Assembly (NCBI GenBank): GCA_024742415.1 | Contig: JANSYN010000008.1 | Span: forward strand, 62,001 to 126,000 | Reading direction: 5' to 3' | Source: Gammaproteobacteria bacterium | Lineage (GTDB): Bacteria; Pseudomonadota; Gammaproteobacteria; Pseudomonadales; Halieaceae | Length of the DNA: 64,000 bases | Part shown: piece by piece, positions 29,653 through 38,317 of the stretch | How the letters are laid out: each line of letters starts with the position of its first letter | How positions within the stretch are numbered: position 1 is the stretch's first letter | Made by a program: the position numbers and the translations under genes | Notes under the pieces: model-generated | The model's input: only the letters and a program-made list of their open reading frames with translations | What the model was told of the DNA's origin: nothing | Databases searched by the model: none

Positions 29653-30855
29653 ATGAGAGACGCAGTAATCGTATCAACGGCGCGCACCGGCCTGGCGAAG
29701 TCGTTTCGGGGCGGATTCAACAATACGGAAGCCCCCGCGATGGCAGGGCATGCCGTACGTGCCGCAGTTGCGCGCGCAGGTATTGATCCGGGGGAGGTCG
29801 ACGATTGCATTTTTGGTGCGGCGGCGCAGCAGGGCACTCAGGCTTACAACATTGGGCGGCTAGCAGGCATTGCCGGCGGCTTGCCAGATACGGTTGCCGG
29901 AATGTCCATTGAACGTCAGTGTTCATCGGGACTTATGTCAATTGCGACCGCGGCCAAGAGCATTATGTGTAATGAGTATGATATCGCCGTTGCCGGAGGA
30001 GTGGAGTCAATCTCATTGGTGCAGACAAAGCACAAGAACAGCTACCGCAATGTCTCCGAAACAGTGACTGCGATTGATCCAACGGCTTATATGGCAATGA
30101 TTGAGACTGCCGAGATTGTATCAGACCGCTATGGCATCAGTCGCGAAGATCAGGACCAGTACAGCTTGCTGAGTCAGCAAAGAACTGCCGCGGCACAGCA
30201 AGCAGGGGTGTTCGATGACGAAATAGTGCCGATGCAGACCACCAAGTCAGTGTTTAACAAGGAAACCAAAGAAACAACCTACGAGGAAGCGCTGGTCGAT
30301 CGCGACGACTGTAACCGTCCATCGACCACCTTGGCAGACCTGGCAAAGCTGGAGCCCGTGTTCAAGGACGGGCAGGTGGTAAAAGCGGGCCGATTTATCA
30401 CCGCAGGCAATGCGTCACAACTGTCAGATGGTGCTGCCGCTTGTGTGGTTATGGATGCAAAAACCGCTGCTCAGAAAGGCCTCGATCCGTTGGGTGTCTA
30501 TCGAGGTCTGGCCGTTGCGGGCTGCAGATCCGATGAAATGGGCATTGGGCCTGTGTTTGCTGTGCCCAAGCTGCTGCAACGTAATGGTTTGTCCGTGCAG
30601 GATATTGGCTTGTGGGAGCTCAACGAGGCGTTCGCCTGCCAGGTTATCTATAGCCGTGACAAGCTGGGCATTGATAACGACAAACTGAACGTCAACGGCG
30701 GTTCCATTGCCATAGGGCACCCTTTTGGCATGAGTGGTGCGCGCATGGTGGGTCATGCCTTGCTGGAGGGCAGGCGACGCGGGGTACAGTATGTCGTTGT
30801 GACAATGTGTATTGGTGGCGGCATGGGAGCCGCAGGGCTTTTCGAAATCATGTAA
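29653..30855 (+). CDS. Acetyl-CoA acyltransferase (thiolase)
   Basis: A 400-residue degradative thiolase. Catalytic residues are Cys90 in ERQCSSG, His356 in GHPFGMSG and Cys386 in MCIGGG. It is more like general 3-ketoacyl-CoA thiolases than FadA6, and has a longer loop domain ([19 protein letters not shown]). It ends the steroid-type operon and has its own strong Shine-Dalgarno (GGAGAGAG), with a 148-bp gap upstream that could hold an internal promoter though I found no convincing one. A role in removing acetyl- or propionyl-CoA during HIP or side-chain degradation is likely. Confidence 0.88.
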   Translation: MRDAVIVSTARTGLAKSFRGGFNNTEAPAMAGHAVRAAVARAGIDPGEVDDCIFGAAAQQGTQAYNIGRLAGIAGGLPDTVAGMSIERQCSSGLMSIATAAKSIMCNEYDIAVAGGVESISLVQTKHKNSYRNVSETVTAIDPTAYMAMIETAEIVSDRYGISREDQDQYSLLSQQRTAAAQQAGVFDDEIVPMQTTKSVFNKETKETTYEEALVDRDDCNRPSTTLADLAKLEPVFKDGQVVKAGRFITAGNASQLSDGAAACVVMDAKTAAQKGLDPLGVYRGLAVAGCRSDEMGIGPVFAVPKLLQRNGLSVQDIGLWELNEAFACQVIYSRDKLGIDNDKLNVNGGSIAIGHPFGMSGARMVGHALLEGRRRGVQYVVVTMCIGGGMGAAGLFEIM

Positions 30856-31038
30856 GCGCATCGTTTACACTCCTTCGCTTGGCTGCGTGGTTAGCGAAAT
30901 CCTGCACGTGATTAATGCCGTAAACTCGCTCACAATTTTACGGAACTCTGGTAGTGTATCGGCGACCAAGAGTCTGTGCGTCACAGAAAGTGGGGCACAG
31001 GCTCGCATTGATACCTGACAGGATGCTACCCCCGCATT

Positions 31039-31446
31039 GTGAAAAATCCTCCGCGATCAACACGCAGAAGTAGCGGTTTCAGCTTGCTGGAAATGGTGGT
31101 GGCGATGGCCATATTGGCAATCTCGCTGTCTGTGCTATACCGCGTCGCCGGCGGTGCAACGCGCACCGTCAGCGTCGATGAAAAAATGACCTACGCCGTG
31201 GAACTTGCCCGCTCTCTACTGACTTTGCATAAAATGGTGCCACCCGCAGGCGTAGAAAGCGCTGGAGAGACCTCTGGCGGCTTTTCCTGGCAGGTCCTTA
31301 GCGCGCCATTGGAGCTCGAAGAAGATTCGCCCTTTGCCGAGGGTCAGTTGCAGGCGGTGCGTGTCGACGTGATGTGGCCTGACGGTGAGAGACAACGTTC
31401 CTTTACCCTGCATTCGGTGGTGGCCGGCGTGGAGGAGCCGGAGTGA
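31039..31446 (+). CDS. gspI: Type II secretion minor pseudopilin GspI
   Basis: A 135-residue pseudopilin. The prepilin-peptidase site is SSG|FSLLEMVVAM with cleavage after Gly13 and the conserved Glu at +5, followed by a hydrophobic helix. In Gsp systems GspI, J and K form the tip of the pseudopilus that pushes substrates through the secretin. The start is a GTG at 31039, and the next gene overlaps the stop as GTGA. The 183 bases upstream hold no gene and no clear terminator. It opens a gene run I-J-K-L-M-C-D that is a rotation of the usual order. Confidence 0.88.
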   Translation: MKNPPRSTRRSSGFSLLEMVVAMAILAISLSVLYRVAGGATRTVSVDEKMTYAVELARSLLTLHKMVPPAGVESAGETSGGFSWQVLSAPLELEEDSPFAEGQLQAVRVDVMWPDGERQRSFTLHSVVAGVEEPE

Positions 31447-32057
31447 GGCATTCCCGTGGTTTTACGCTGTTGGAGGTTATGGTCGCCGTAACTCTGCTTT
31501 CCATGATGGTGTTATCTACCGCTGCTGCTATCCGTACCTTGGGCAACACCAAGTCGACCCTAGATGGCGTGACAAACCGTATTGATGAAGTGCGCTCGGT
31601 GAGCGACTTTCTCCGCAACAGCCTCAACGCGGCGATGCCCGTGGTTCGGGTAGGTGCCCCCGAAATCAGCGACGACCTTAACGATGGATACGGTACCTAT
31701 TTTTATGGCGATCAATCGCAGCTGTTATGGGTCGCCCCCTTTGTGGCGGGCGCAAATTTGGGTGGGGTTTACGTTATGCACCTGGCTCATAGGGAAGATC
31801 GGCTGGAATTGCGCTGGCATCCTTATCAGCGTGACGCACTGGCGATAGACTGGGTGTCCATCGAACCAAGAGTGCTGGCCGGCTCGGTAACGGCATTTGA
31901 TGCGAGTTACCTGCCGCGTCTGGGTGCCGAATGGGAGGATGTCTGGCTTGGCGGGCACAGCCTGCCACTGGCCGTCCGACTGAACGTACAGGCGGGTGAT
32001 CGCTATTGGCCAGAGCTGATAATGAACATGGGTGGCGCCAGGATGAACCTGCGTTGA
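31443..32057 (+). CDS. gspJ: Type II secretion minor pseudopilin GspJ
   Basis: A 204-residue pseudopilin with a very short leader, MRHSRG|FTLLEVMVAV, cleaved after Gly6 with Glu at +5. The length (longer than GspG/H/I) and position between I and K fit GspJ, a tip subunit that binds GspI and GspK. Translation probably starts at the GTG at 31443, which overlaps the gspI stop codon. The C-terminal part (LAHREDRLELRWHPYQRD) is typical of the globular domain. gspK begins four bases after the stop. Confidence 0.87.
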   Translation: MRHSRGFTLLEVMVAVTLLSMMVLSTAAAIRTLGNTKSTLDGVTNRIDEVRSVSDFLRNSLNAAMPVVRVGAPEISDDLNDGYGTYFYGDQSQLLWVAPFVAGANLGGVYVMHLAHREDRLELRWHPYQRDALAIDWVSIEPRVLAGSVTAFDASYLPRLGAEWEDVWLGGHSLPLAVRLNVQAGDRYWPELIMNMGGARMNLR

Positions 32058-32061
32058 TCCT

Positions 32062-33066
32062 ATGAATACTGTGCGCTGTACGTTGGCCGTGCCGCAATGT
32101 GGCTCCAGCCTGGCTGCTGTTTCTTGCGTCGCTGACAGAGAACCTTCCAGGCAGGCAGGGGTGGCCCTTGCAATGCTGGTTTGGTTTATCGCCGCCATGT
32201 CGCTGCTTGTTGGCACGATCGTTATGCAGGCCCGCGTTGACGTAAAGCTGACGCAGTTGCACAGTAGCCGTGCGATTGCCGAGGCGGCCGGGGACGGGGC
32301 AATTCAGTTGGGGCTGGCGCAGTGGTTGAGTTTTGAGGGCGAAGAAGCATTGCTGGCCGAACGCGGCTGGTCAGGTAGCCACAGGGTTGGAGCAGTGGAC
32401 GTGACCGTTCGCTTCCAGCCTGTAACAGGCCTTATCGATCTTAACCTGGCGACAGTGGAACTGCTGTCGCTGTTGTTTTCGCGTGTCGCTACTATGCAGG
32501 AAAATGAGGCGCTGGCATTGGCCGAGGCTGTGGTAGAGTGGCGCACACGTGAGAAAGCCGACGACGACATGGCCCTGGATGCTTTAGCGCAGGGCAGTGC
32601 AGATCCCAGGATTCGGCACGGGCGATTTGAAGCAGTAGAAGACTTATTGTTTGTTCCCGGGGTGGATAGACGATTGTACGAAGCAGTACGAGATGCAGTG
32701 TATGTTAGCCAGCGTGGGCAGCCGGGGGTGGATTGGTTGACTGCTTCGCCTGAAATACTTGCTGCTATCGGCCAGGAGCTTGGAGAGGATCGCATTGCGC
32801 AGCTGATCGCGGTGAGGTCTGAAGATACCTCGGGCGTACTGGGGCCTCCCGCTGAGCTCGATCTGGGATTTCAGGAGCGGCGAAAGCTGCCGCTGTACCG
32901 GGCAGACGCGGTAATGAGCGTTGGTCAGGAACAATTTCTGCGCAGACGCTGGGTAGACCGGCGCCAGAGCGGCCCTGACGGCCTGCCGTGGACTTATTAT
33001 CGAACTGAAGCAGTTCGCGCAGCGACGGCTGCAGTGAGTAAAGAGGCCGAGAATGCTGGATTCTAG
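32062..33066 (+). CDS. gspK: Type II secretion minor pseudopilin GspK
   Basis: A 334-residue protein. After a long leader the processing site is RQAG|VALAMLVWFI, cleaved after about Gly33, with no Glu at +5, as usual for GspK. The soluble part has GLIDLNLATVELL and YEAVRDAVYV, resembling the alpha-helical insert and helix-hairpin-helix-like region of GspK. The leader is unusually long, so the true start may lie a little downstream of the ATG at 32062. It overlaps the next gene by 14 bases. Confidence 0.83.
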   Translation: MNTVRCTLAVPQCGSSLAAVSCVADREPSRQAGVALAMLVWFIAAMSLLVGTIVMQARVDVKLTQLHSSRAIAEAAGDGAIQLGLAQWLSFEGEEALLAERGWSGSHRVGAVDVTVRFQPVTGLIDLNLATVELLSLLFSRVATMQENEALALAEAVVEWRTREKADDDMALDALAQGSADPRIRHGRFEAVEDLLFVPGVDRRLYEAVRDAVYVSQRGQPGVDWLTASPEILAAIGQELGEDRIAQLIAVRSEDTSGVLGPPAELDLGFQERRKLPLYRADAVMSVGQEQFLRRRWVDRRQSGPDGLPWTYYRTEAVRAATAAVSKEAENAGF

Positions 33067-34081
33067 CCAGGCGTGGACGCTCTTTGGCTACGACCTCAAA
33101 GGCGCGGTTCACTACGTCAGCGCCGGCTGGAGCGACTTCCTCTGGGGCGACAACTCGCCGGTATTGGCCGCGCTGGACGAGGTGGTTCTGGCGCGTACGG
33201 AAGATGGTCAGGAGCGTTACTTCAAGGCGGGAAAACCTTGTCCTGCGCCTCTGTCGGATGCTCCAGTGGCTACTGCAATCGTTGTTCCCGAGAGACTGGC
33301 GCTGGCGAAAAAGTTGCAGCTACCGCTCGCGGTAGAGTCAAATCTGGACGCGGTGCTCGCCTTGGAGGTCAGTGCCAGTTCACCATTTCCCTCCCAGGAC
33401 ACGTGCTCCGGCTGGCGAATATCCAAACGCGACGACGCCTCACTGTGGATAGAACTGGTAATCAGCTCTGCAAGCGCCGTGATGGAGTATGTTGCCAGGA
33501 TGACGGGTTCGCATGATGTAGGCGAGCACGAGGTCTGGTCAATCGTCGACGATCATGTGGTTGTTCTGGGCGGGTTTGGGGAGCAAGCGCGGCACCAGAG
33601 AAACCGCAGCCGGCTGTTCAGGGTCGCTTCCATTGCAGGCTACTGCGCTGCGCTGCTCGTTTGTGCGGCGGCGATTGCAGCGGGAGCCAAGTACTTTGAG
33701 CTGCAGAAGGTCAAGGAGATGCAGGCCAATGTTGAAATGGCTGCGGAAGACGCGCTCGGAATGCGGGAGGGTTTGTCCTCCGCCCGCTCGATGATTGACG
33801 CAGCTTCCGGGTTCCTTGTGGAGTATCCATCGCCTCGCAGGGAGTTAAACCGACTGGCAGCTATATTGAAGAACGACACCTGGGTCTCCTCATTTGAGAT
33901 GCGCGGGAATAACCTTCGCGTCGAGGGGCAATCGCAGGATGCCTCTGCCGTGATGGAGCTGTTTCTCGCCAATCCCGGCTACTTGAAAGTCGAGGCGCCG
34001 GTGGCATTCAAGAAATTGCGCTCTGGCGAAGAGCGTTTTGTGCTGGATCTAACACTCAATACGCAAGAGAGCGCCGAATGA
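33053..34081 (+). CDS. gspL: Type II secretion assembly protein GspL (divergent)
   Basis: A 342-residue inner-membrane protein with an actin-like/PilM-type cytoplasmic part (about 1-185), one membrane helix at about 190-211 (VASIAGYCAALLVCAAAIAAG), a short coiled-coil and a ferredoxin-like periplasmic domain. This is the architecture of GspL/PilN proteins that link GspE to the pseudopilus platform. Identity is low enough that the call rests mainly on architecture and its place between gspK and a GspM-like gene. It overlaps gspK by 14 bases and the next gene by four (ATGA). Confidence 0.7.
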   Translation: MLDSSQAWTLFGYDLKGAVHYVSAGWSDFLWGDNSPVLAALDEVVLARTEDGQERYFKAGKPCPAPLSDAPVATAIVVPERLALAKKLQLPLAVESNLDAVLALEVSASSPFPSQDTCSGWRISKRDDASLWIELVISSASAVMEYVARMTGSHDVGEHEVWSIVDDHVVVLGGFGEQARHQRNRSRLFRVASIAGYCAALLVCAAAIAAGAKYFELQKVKEMQANVEMAAEDALGMREGLSSARSMIDAASGFLVEYPSPRRELNRLAAILKNDTWVSSFEMRGNNLRVEGQSQDASAVMELFLANPGYLKVEAPVAFKKLRSGEERFVLDLTLNTQESAE

Positions 34082-34662
34082 AGCTCGATTTTCGTCGTGA
34101 TCGCTCGCGCATCGTGGTTGCTACGACACTAGGGCTCGTTGCCTTGGGGTTTGCTTACATTGTTTTGCACTTTCTGATGTTGCGTTCCGGTTTCGTCGAT
34201 GAGATCGACAACATACAACCCAGAACTGCACGGCTTTTGGGTATGTTGGAAAGCGCGGACCAACTAGGCGCGGCAAGTGGGGCGGCCAGGGAGCTGCTTG
34301 GCGATATAGCCTACGCGCCGGGTCGCGATGCAGCCACGGCCGCGGCTGCCTTGCAAAGTGATGTGCGCGAACTGATGGCGGATGCAGGCCTTTCCGTGAC
34401 GGGTAGCCAGATACTCGATACTCGCGCCGGCGAAGGCTACGACAGGCTGCAACTGGATGTCACTGCCGAGGGGAATGTAGATGCCCTGGATGAAGCCTTG
34501 TCAGGTTTGGAGGAACTGCGCCCCCTGGTCTTTGTAGAATCAGTCAAGGTGAAGCCAATTCGAACCCGTCGACGTCGTGGCGACGAGGTTGATACGTCAA
34601 TCGCTGATCCGCGCAACGTGAATGCCCGTTTCACCCTGTTCGCATTAAGGTTGCAAAACTGA
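34078..34662 (+). CDS. gspM: Type II secretion assembly protein GspM-like
   Basis: A 194-residue protein with one N-terminal membrane helix (about 12-35, IVVATTLGLVALGFAYIVLH) and a small periplasmic domain with a QSDVRELMADAGLSV pattern like the GspM/PilO ferredoxin-like fold. It follows the GspL-like gene with an ATGA overlap, the usual gspL-gspM order. GspM stabilises GspL and the pseudopilin platform. An alternative reading as PilO is possible, but no other pilus gene is nearby and the neighbours are Gsp. Confidence 0.68.
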   Translation: MKLDFRRDRSRIVVATTLGLVALGFAYIVLHFLMLRSGFVDEIDNIQPRTARLLGMLESADQLGAASGAARELLGDIAYAPGRDAATAAAALQSDVRELMADAGLSVTGSQILDTRAGEGYDRLQLDVTAEGNVDALDEALSGLEELRPLVFVESVKVKPIRTRRRRGDEVDTSIADPRNVNARFTLFALRLQN

Positions 34663-34702
34663 TGGGGTATACTGCTGCCGCCGTCGGCCATAGGGTTTTC
34701 TG

Positions 34703-35275
34703 ATGAGCAATGCACTGGAATTGCAATTGCGCAAAGTCGCTACTGCCCTTACGGTAGCGCTGGTGGTGATCGTGCTTTGGAGTGTCGTAAGGTTGACGCT
34801 GCTTTCCGAACCAGAGGCCATAGCACCGGCGTCCTCATCGTTACTGGTAGCAAACGTGGGTTATAACGCGGATGACGCAGGGGCAGCGAGCGATGAACTT
34901 ACCGCGCGTCCGCTCTTTTGGCAGGGGAGGCAGCGGCATAGTCCGGTTGTCGGGAATGACAAGCCCGCGGTTGTTGACACCAAGCCGGATAAATCCGGCA
35001 TTAAGGATGTCCAACTCGTGGGTGTTTATCGTGCCGGGAAGCAGTCCGGCATTATCGTGCTGAATAAGGGCAAGCGTCAGCGCTTACGTTTAAATGAAAG
35101 CCTGGGCAATTGGACATTCAGCATGATGAGTGCAGATGGAGCGATTTTTGAGTCTGGTGATGACACGCGTGTGCTTGATTTGCAGCATGCGATGCCAGCA
35201 GGGCAAAAGGCTGTGAAACCCAGGGTAGTGGAACGCGCGGAAGTATCTGACAATTCTGATAATAAAGGCGAATAG
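34703..35275 (+). CDS. gspC: Type II secretion protein GspC-like
   Basis: A 190-residue bitopic protein: membrane helix at about 10-34, a low-complexity periplasmic linker, then a small HR-type domain (DVQLVGVYRAGKQSGIIVLN to LNESL). GspC proteins use this domain to bind the secretin N0 domain and pick substrates. There is no PDZ or obvious C-terminal coiled coil, so it is a short form. It lies three bases upstream of gspD, the standard C-D order, which supports the call. Sequence similarity alone would be weak evidence. Confidence 0.65.
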   Translation: MSNALELQLRKVATALTVALVVIVLWSVVRLTLLSEPEAIAPASSSLLVANVGYNADDAGAASDELTARPLFWQGRQRHSPVVGNDKPAVVDTKPDKSGIKDVQLVGVYRAGKQSGIIVLNKGKRQRLRLNESLGNWTFSMMSADGAIFESGDDTRVLDLQHAMPAGQKAVKPRVVERAEVSDNSDNKGE

Positions 35276-35277
35276 AC

Positions 35278-37488
35278 TTGCGTAAAATTGTAGAACTAGC
35301 GGTGCTGGCCTGCGCCATGGCGCTGGCAAGTTGCACCACTATGGAGCAGACCTCTCCCGTGCCGGGTATCGAGGAGTCCGCCGCAGCGGTGCTGGCGGCT
35401 GAGTCTGCAGCGCCCGACCCGCAGCTTGTGGAGCCTTTGCAGGCTGGTGCCGCGGCGACTGTTAGCCAGGAAGAGGATCTGTCCTCGATCGAAAAGGGGG
35501 AGCCAACAATTTACCGGGGAACTGGCGAGGTCTATCGCGCCCCCGACGCCATTAACCCCATTCGCCTCTATGGCGACGCGGTCAGTCTTAACTTCGAGCA
35601 AGCACCCCTGACCGAGGTGGTGCACGCGATTTTGGGGGATATTCTGGAGCTGGACTACATCGTCGAGCATCCTATCAATGGCCAGGTGACGTTACGTACA
35701 CGCACGCCCATCGAGCGCGACCAGTTGCTTGACGTTCTTGAGTCCCTTCTCAAAGCCAACAACGCACTGATGATCCGCGACAATGACGGCCGGCTTTTTG
35801 TCAGTGCATCGGGTCAAATGAAGAAGCTGAAACCCTCGATGATCAGTTCCACAGATGGCGCAGCAGGCTACAGCACCTTGATTGTGCCGCTGCAATACAT
35901 CAGTGCTGGCAATATGGCCGAGATACTCACCCCTGTGGCTGAAGAGGGCGCTTTCTTGCGCGTAGACAACATGCGCAATCTGCTGATGTTGTCTGGAACC
36001 CAATCCCAGTTGCAGGGCTGGCAGGAAATGATCGAGACCTTCGACGTGGATATTCTCAAGGGCATGTCCGTTGGCATTTTCCCGATTGAGAACGCTCCAC
36101 TGGAAGATATTGATAGCGCGCTGTCTGCCATGCTTGGAAAGGACGGCGCGGATAACACGGCTGAGAGCCTGTCAGGGGTTGGCAGTGTCATCAGGATTAT
36201 CCCTGTCCATCGTCTCAACAGTTTGATGGTAGTTACCCCCAGGGCACATTACCTGGATCGCGTCAGGACGTGGATCGATCGCCTGGACATCAAGCCAGAC
36301 GCTAATTTTGAACCCCAGTTGTATGTCTATCCGGTGCAAAATACCAGCGCCAGTCATCTGGCAGGTTTGCTCAGCACCATCTTTGGTGGGTCCGGCGGTG
36401 GTGGGTCCAGCACTGCAGGCGGTACCGGCGTGGCGCCGGGTCTCACGCCTGAGGCGGTTTCATCGGGTGGCGATATGGGCATCGCGGGTAGCGGAGTTGG
36501 GTCGTCCTCACCCAAGGGCGGGATGAAAGCAAAAAGCGTTAAAGTTGGGGCGGTAGGCATTGTGGCGGACGAGCAGAACAACGCCCTGCTGATTTACGCG
36601 ACCGGTAAAGAGTATCAGAAGATCAAACCCGCAATAGAGCGGCTGGATATCGCGGCTACCCAGGTCATTATCGAGGCCAGTATCATTGAGGTGACGCTGA
36701 ATGACTCGCTGCGGTACGGACTGGAGTGGACGTTCAACTCTAATCTTGGCAACGACTATCGGGGCACCGCACTCTGGGATGGTAACAGCGGTACCGGGAT
36801 TGCGTCCCAGATTCCCGGCTTTTCCTACTCTGTGGTCAACTCCATGGGTGATATTCAGGCAGTGCTGAATGCACTTGCGCAGGAAGACCTGGTGAATATT
36901 ATTTCATCGCCGTCGGTAATGGTGCTCGACAACCAGACAGCGACGATTGAGGTGGGTGATCGTGTGCCAGTGCAAACGTCCTTTGAGTCCCTGGACAACG
37001 ACAGGACGATCGCCAGTATCGAGTATGTCGATACCGGCGTCAGGCTCCAGGTCGTGCCGTCAGTGAATGCTGGTGGAATGGTCACCATGAAGATAGACCA
37101 GTCGGTCACGGATGCGATCACCAACGAGGGAATCACGCAGCCCACCTTTTTGGAACGCAGTATCACCAGTCAGGTCGCGGTTCGCTCCACCGAGTCGGTT
37201 GTTTTGGGGGGTCTGATCCGTGAGAACAAGTCCAGCGGTAGTAGCGGTCTGCCAATCCTTCACAATATACCGGTCATTGGTCCATTATTCGGTGTTAAGA
37301 GCCAGTCGGGCTCGCGGACTGAACTTCTGGTAGTGATAACGCCCAGGGTCATATATAGCGACGCCGACCTGCGGGCTGTGAGTAAGGAGATGCGGCGCCA
37401 GATGCGTGGCCTGGATCTCATTGACCTGTCGGAGTCCTCATCTTTTCTGGGTGAGAGAGAATCCGCCGACCCTTCCCCAGAGCAGTAG
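35278..37488 (+). CDS. gspD: Type II secretion secretin GspD, lipoprotein form
   Basis: A 736-residue outer-membrane secretin. The N-terminus, starting at a TTG, is a lipoprotein signal ending ALASC with lipidated Cys19; an N0 domain (LNFEQAPLTEVVHAILGDIL), N1-N3 repeats with a glycine-rich loop near 368-400, and the C-terminal secretin domain (IIEASIIEVTLNDSLRYGLEW; SPSVMVLDNQTATIEVGDRV) follow. A lipidated secretin, like HxcQ of Pseudomonas aeruginosa, can reach the outer membrane without a separate pilotin; none is seen here. The next gene begins on the last base of its stop. It ends the I-J-K-L-M-C-D run. Confidence 0.92.
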   Translation: MRKIVELAVLACAMALASCTTMEQTSPVPGIEESAAAVLAAESAAPDPQLVEPLQAGAAATVSQEEDLSSIEKGEPTIYRGTGEVYRAPDAINPIRLYGDAVSLNFEQAPLTEVVHAILGDILELDYIVEHPINGQVTLRTRTPIERDQLLDVLESLLKANNALMIRDNDGRLFVSASGQMKKLKPSMISSTDGAAGYSTLIVPLQYISAGNMAEILTPVAEEGAFLRVDNMRNLLMLSGTQSQLQGWQEMIETFDVDILKGMSVGIFPIENAPLEDIDSALSAMLGKDGADNTAESLSGVGSVIRIIPVHRLNSLMVVTPRAHYLDRVRTWIDRLDIKPDANFEPQLYVYPVQNTSASHLAGLLSTIFGGSGGGGSSTAGGTGVAPGLTPEAVSSGGDMGIAGSGVGSSSPKGGMKAKSVKVGAVGIVADEQNNALLIYATGKEYQKIKPAIERLDIAATQVIIEASIIEVTLNDSLRYGLEWTFNSNLGNDYRGTALWDGNSGTGIASQIPGFSYSVVNSMGDIQAVLNALAQEDLVNIISSPSVMVLDNQTATIEVGDRVPVQTSFESLDNDRTIASIEYVDTGVRLQVVPSVNAGGMVTMKIDQSVTDAITNEGITQPTFLERSITSQVAVRSTESVVLGGLIRENKSSGSSGLPILHNIPVIGPLFGVKSQSGSRTELLVVITPRVIYSDADLRAVSKEMRRQMRGLDLIDLSESSSFLGERESADPSPEQ

Positions 37489-37508
37489 TGTCAGGAGTGG
37501 TGGCAAAA

Positions 37509-37925
37509 ATGAAATCTCCACGATTAGGGCGTGGCTTGGCCTCGATGATGCTGGCGATGCAACTGGTACTGACCGGTTGTGCAGGGCTGGGTCAGCCCTC
37601 TGCCCCCGAGGAAATCGTCCGTGAGCGCGCATCCGCCTGGGCCACTGCGTTGATTGATGGGGATATCAAAACTGCGTTTAGTTATACCTCCCCCGGTTAT
37701 CGGATGTTCTCTGACTGGGGCAGGTATCACGCGCGGGTCCAGGGCGCCTCAAGCTGGAAAACAGCCACATTACGGGATGTGATCTGTACGACGGAAACCG
37801 CGTGCGAAGTGACGTTTATTCTGGAGTATTCCGTCGCGAAAATGGGCGTGGACATCCGCCGTCCAAGAACCTACACATGGGTGTTGTCGGACGGTCAATG
37901 GTGGTTGTATGTGCCACCGTCCTGA
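37509..37925 (+). CDS. Small putative lipoprotein, NTF2-like
   Basis: A 138-residue protein with a lipoprotein signal ending in LTGC (Cys24 by this start) and a mixed alpha/beta domain with SAWATALIDGDIKTAFSYTS at the start and TYTWVLSDGQWWLYVP at the end, a pattern seen in NTF2/SnoaL-like small domains. I chose the ATG at 37509; a GTG overlapping the gspD stop would add seven residues. It directly follows the liposecretin, so it could be a secretin-associated factor, although it is not recognisable as a known pilotin. It is followed by 392 bases without a gene. Confidence 0.6.
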   Translation: MKSPRLGRGLASMMLAMQLVLTGCAGLGQPSAPEEIVRERASAWATALIDGDIKTAFSYTSPGYRMFSDWGRYHARVQGASSWKTATLRDVICTTETACEVTFILEYSVAKMGVDIRRPRTYTWVLSDGQWWLYVPPS

Positions 37926-38134
37926 TGCCTGTGTGGCGGCCACTACCGCCGCCCGAAACAAGTGGGATTTTGCCCTGTTTTTGTGCTTGCCACGCGGGCT
38001 CCACCCGGTGCAAATTTGGCCTCGTGACTCGTTGCAAAAAGAGCCGGTTTTTACTTGAATTTTATGGACTTATGGAATCAGTAGCCACGTTGGCCGAACG
38101 CTTGCCAGAACGCAATTATTTGGCATTTATAAAG

Positions 38135-38163
38135 TTGACGGGTTATAGGCACTGTGCTAATTT
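38135..38163 (+). promoter_or_regulatory. Predicted promoter of the 485-residue exported protein
   Basis: The 392-bp gap 37926-38317 holds TTGACG at 38135-38140, a 17-bp spacer and TAATTT at 38158-38163 preceded by TGC (extended -10). It lies about 150 bp upstream of the start codon at 38318, leaving a long leader. No gene or clear terminator was seen in the rest of the gap. Confidence 0.45.
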
Positions 38164-38317
38164 TCGCCTCGTACGTATGTGTTAGACACCTCCCTAGCCA
38201 CGTTTTTGCAGGCGGATGGTAGACAGGGGTAAGGTTTGGGGGCATACTTACGCCTTACTGTATGCAGCTTTAATTAACTTGCAACAACGACATATTGTTA
38301 ACCTAGGAGTAACAAAC

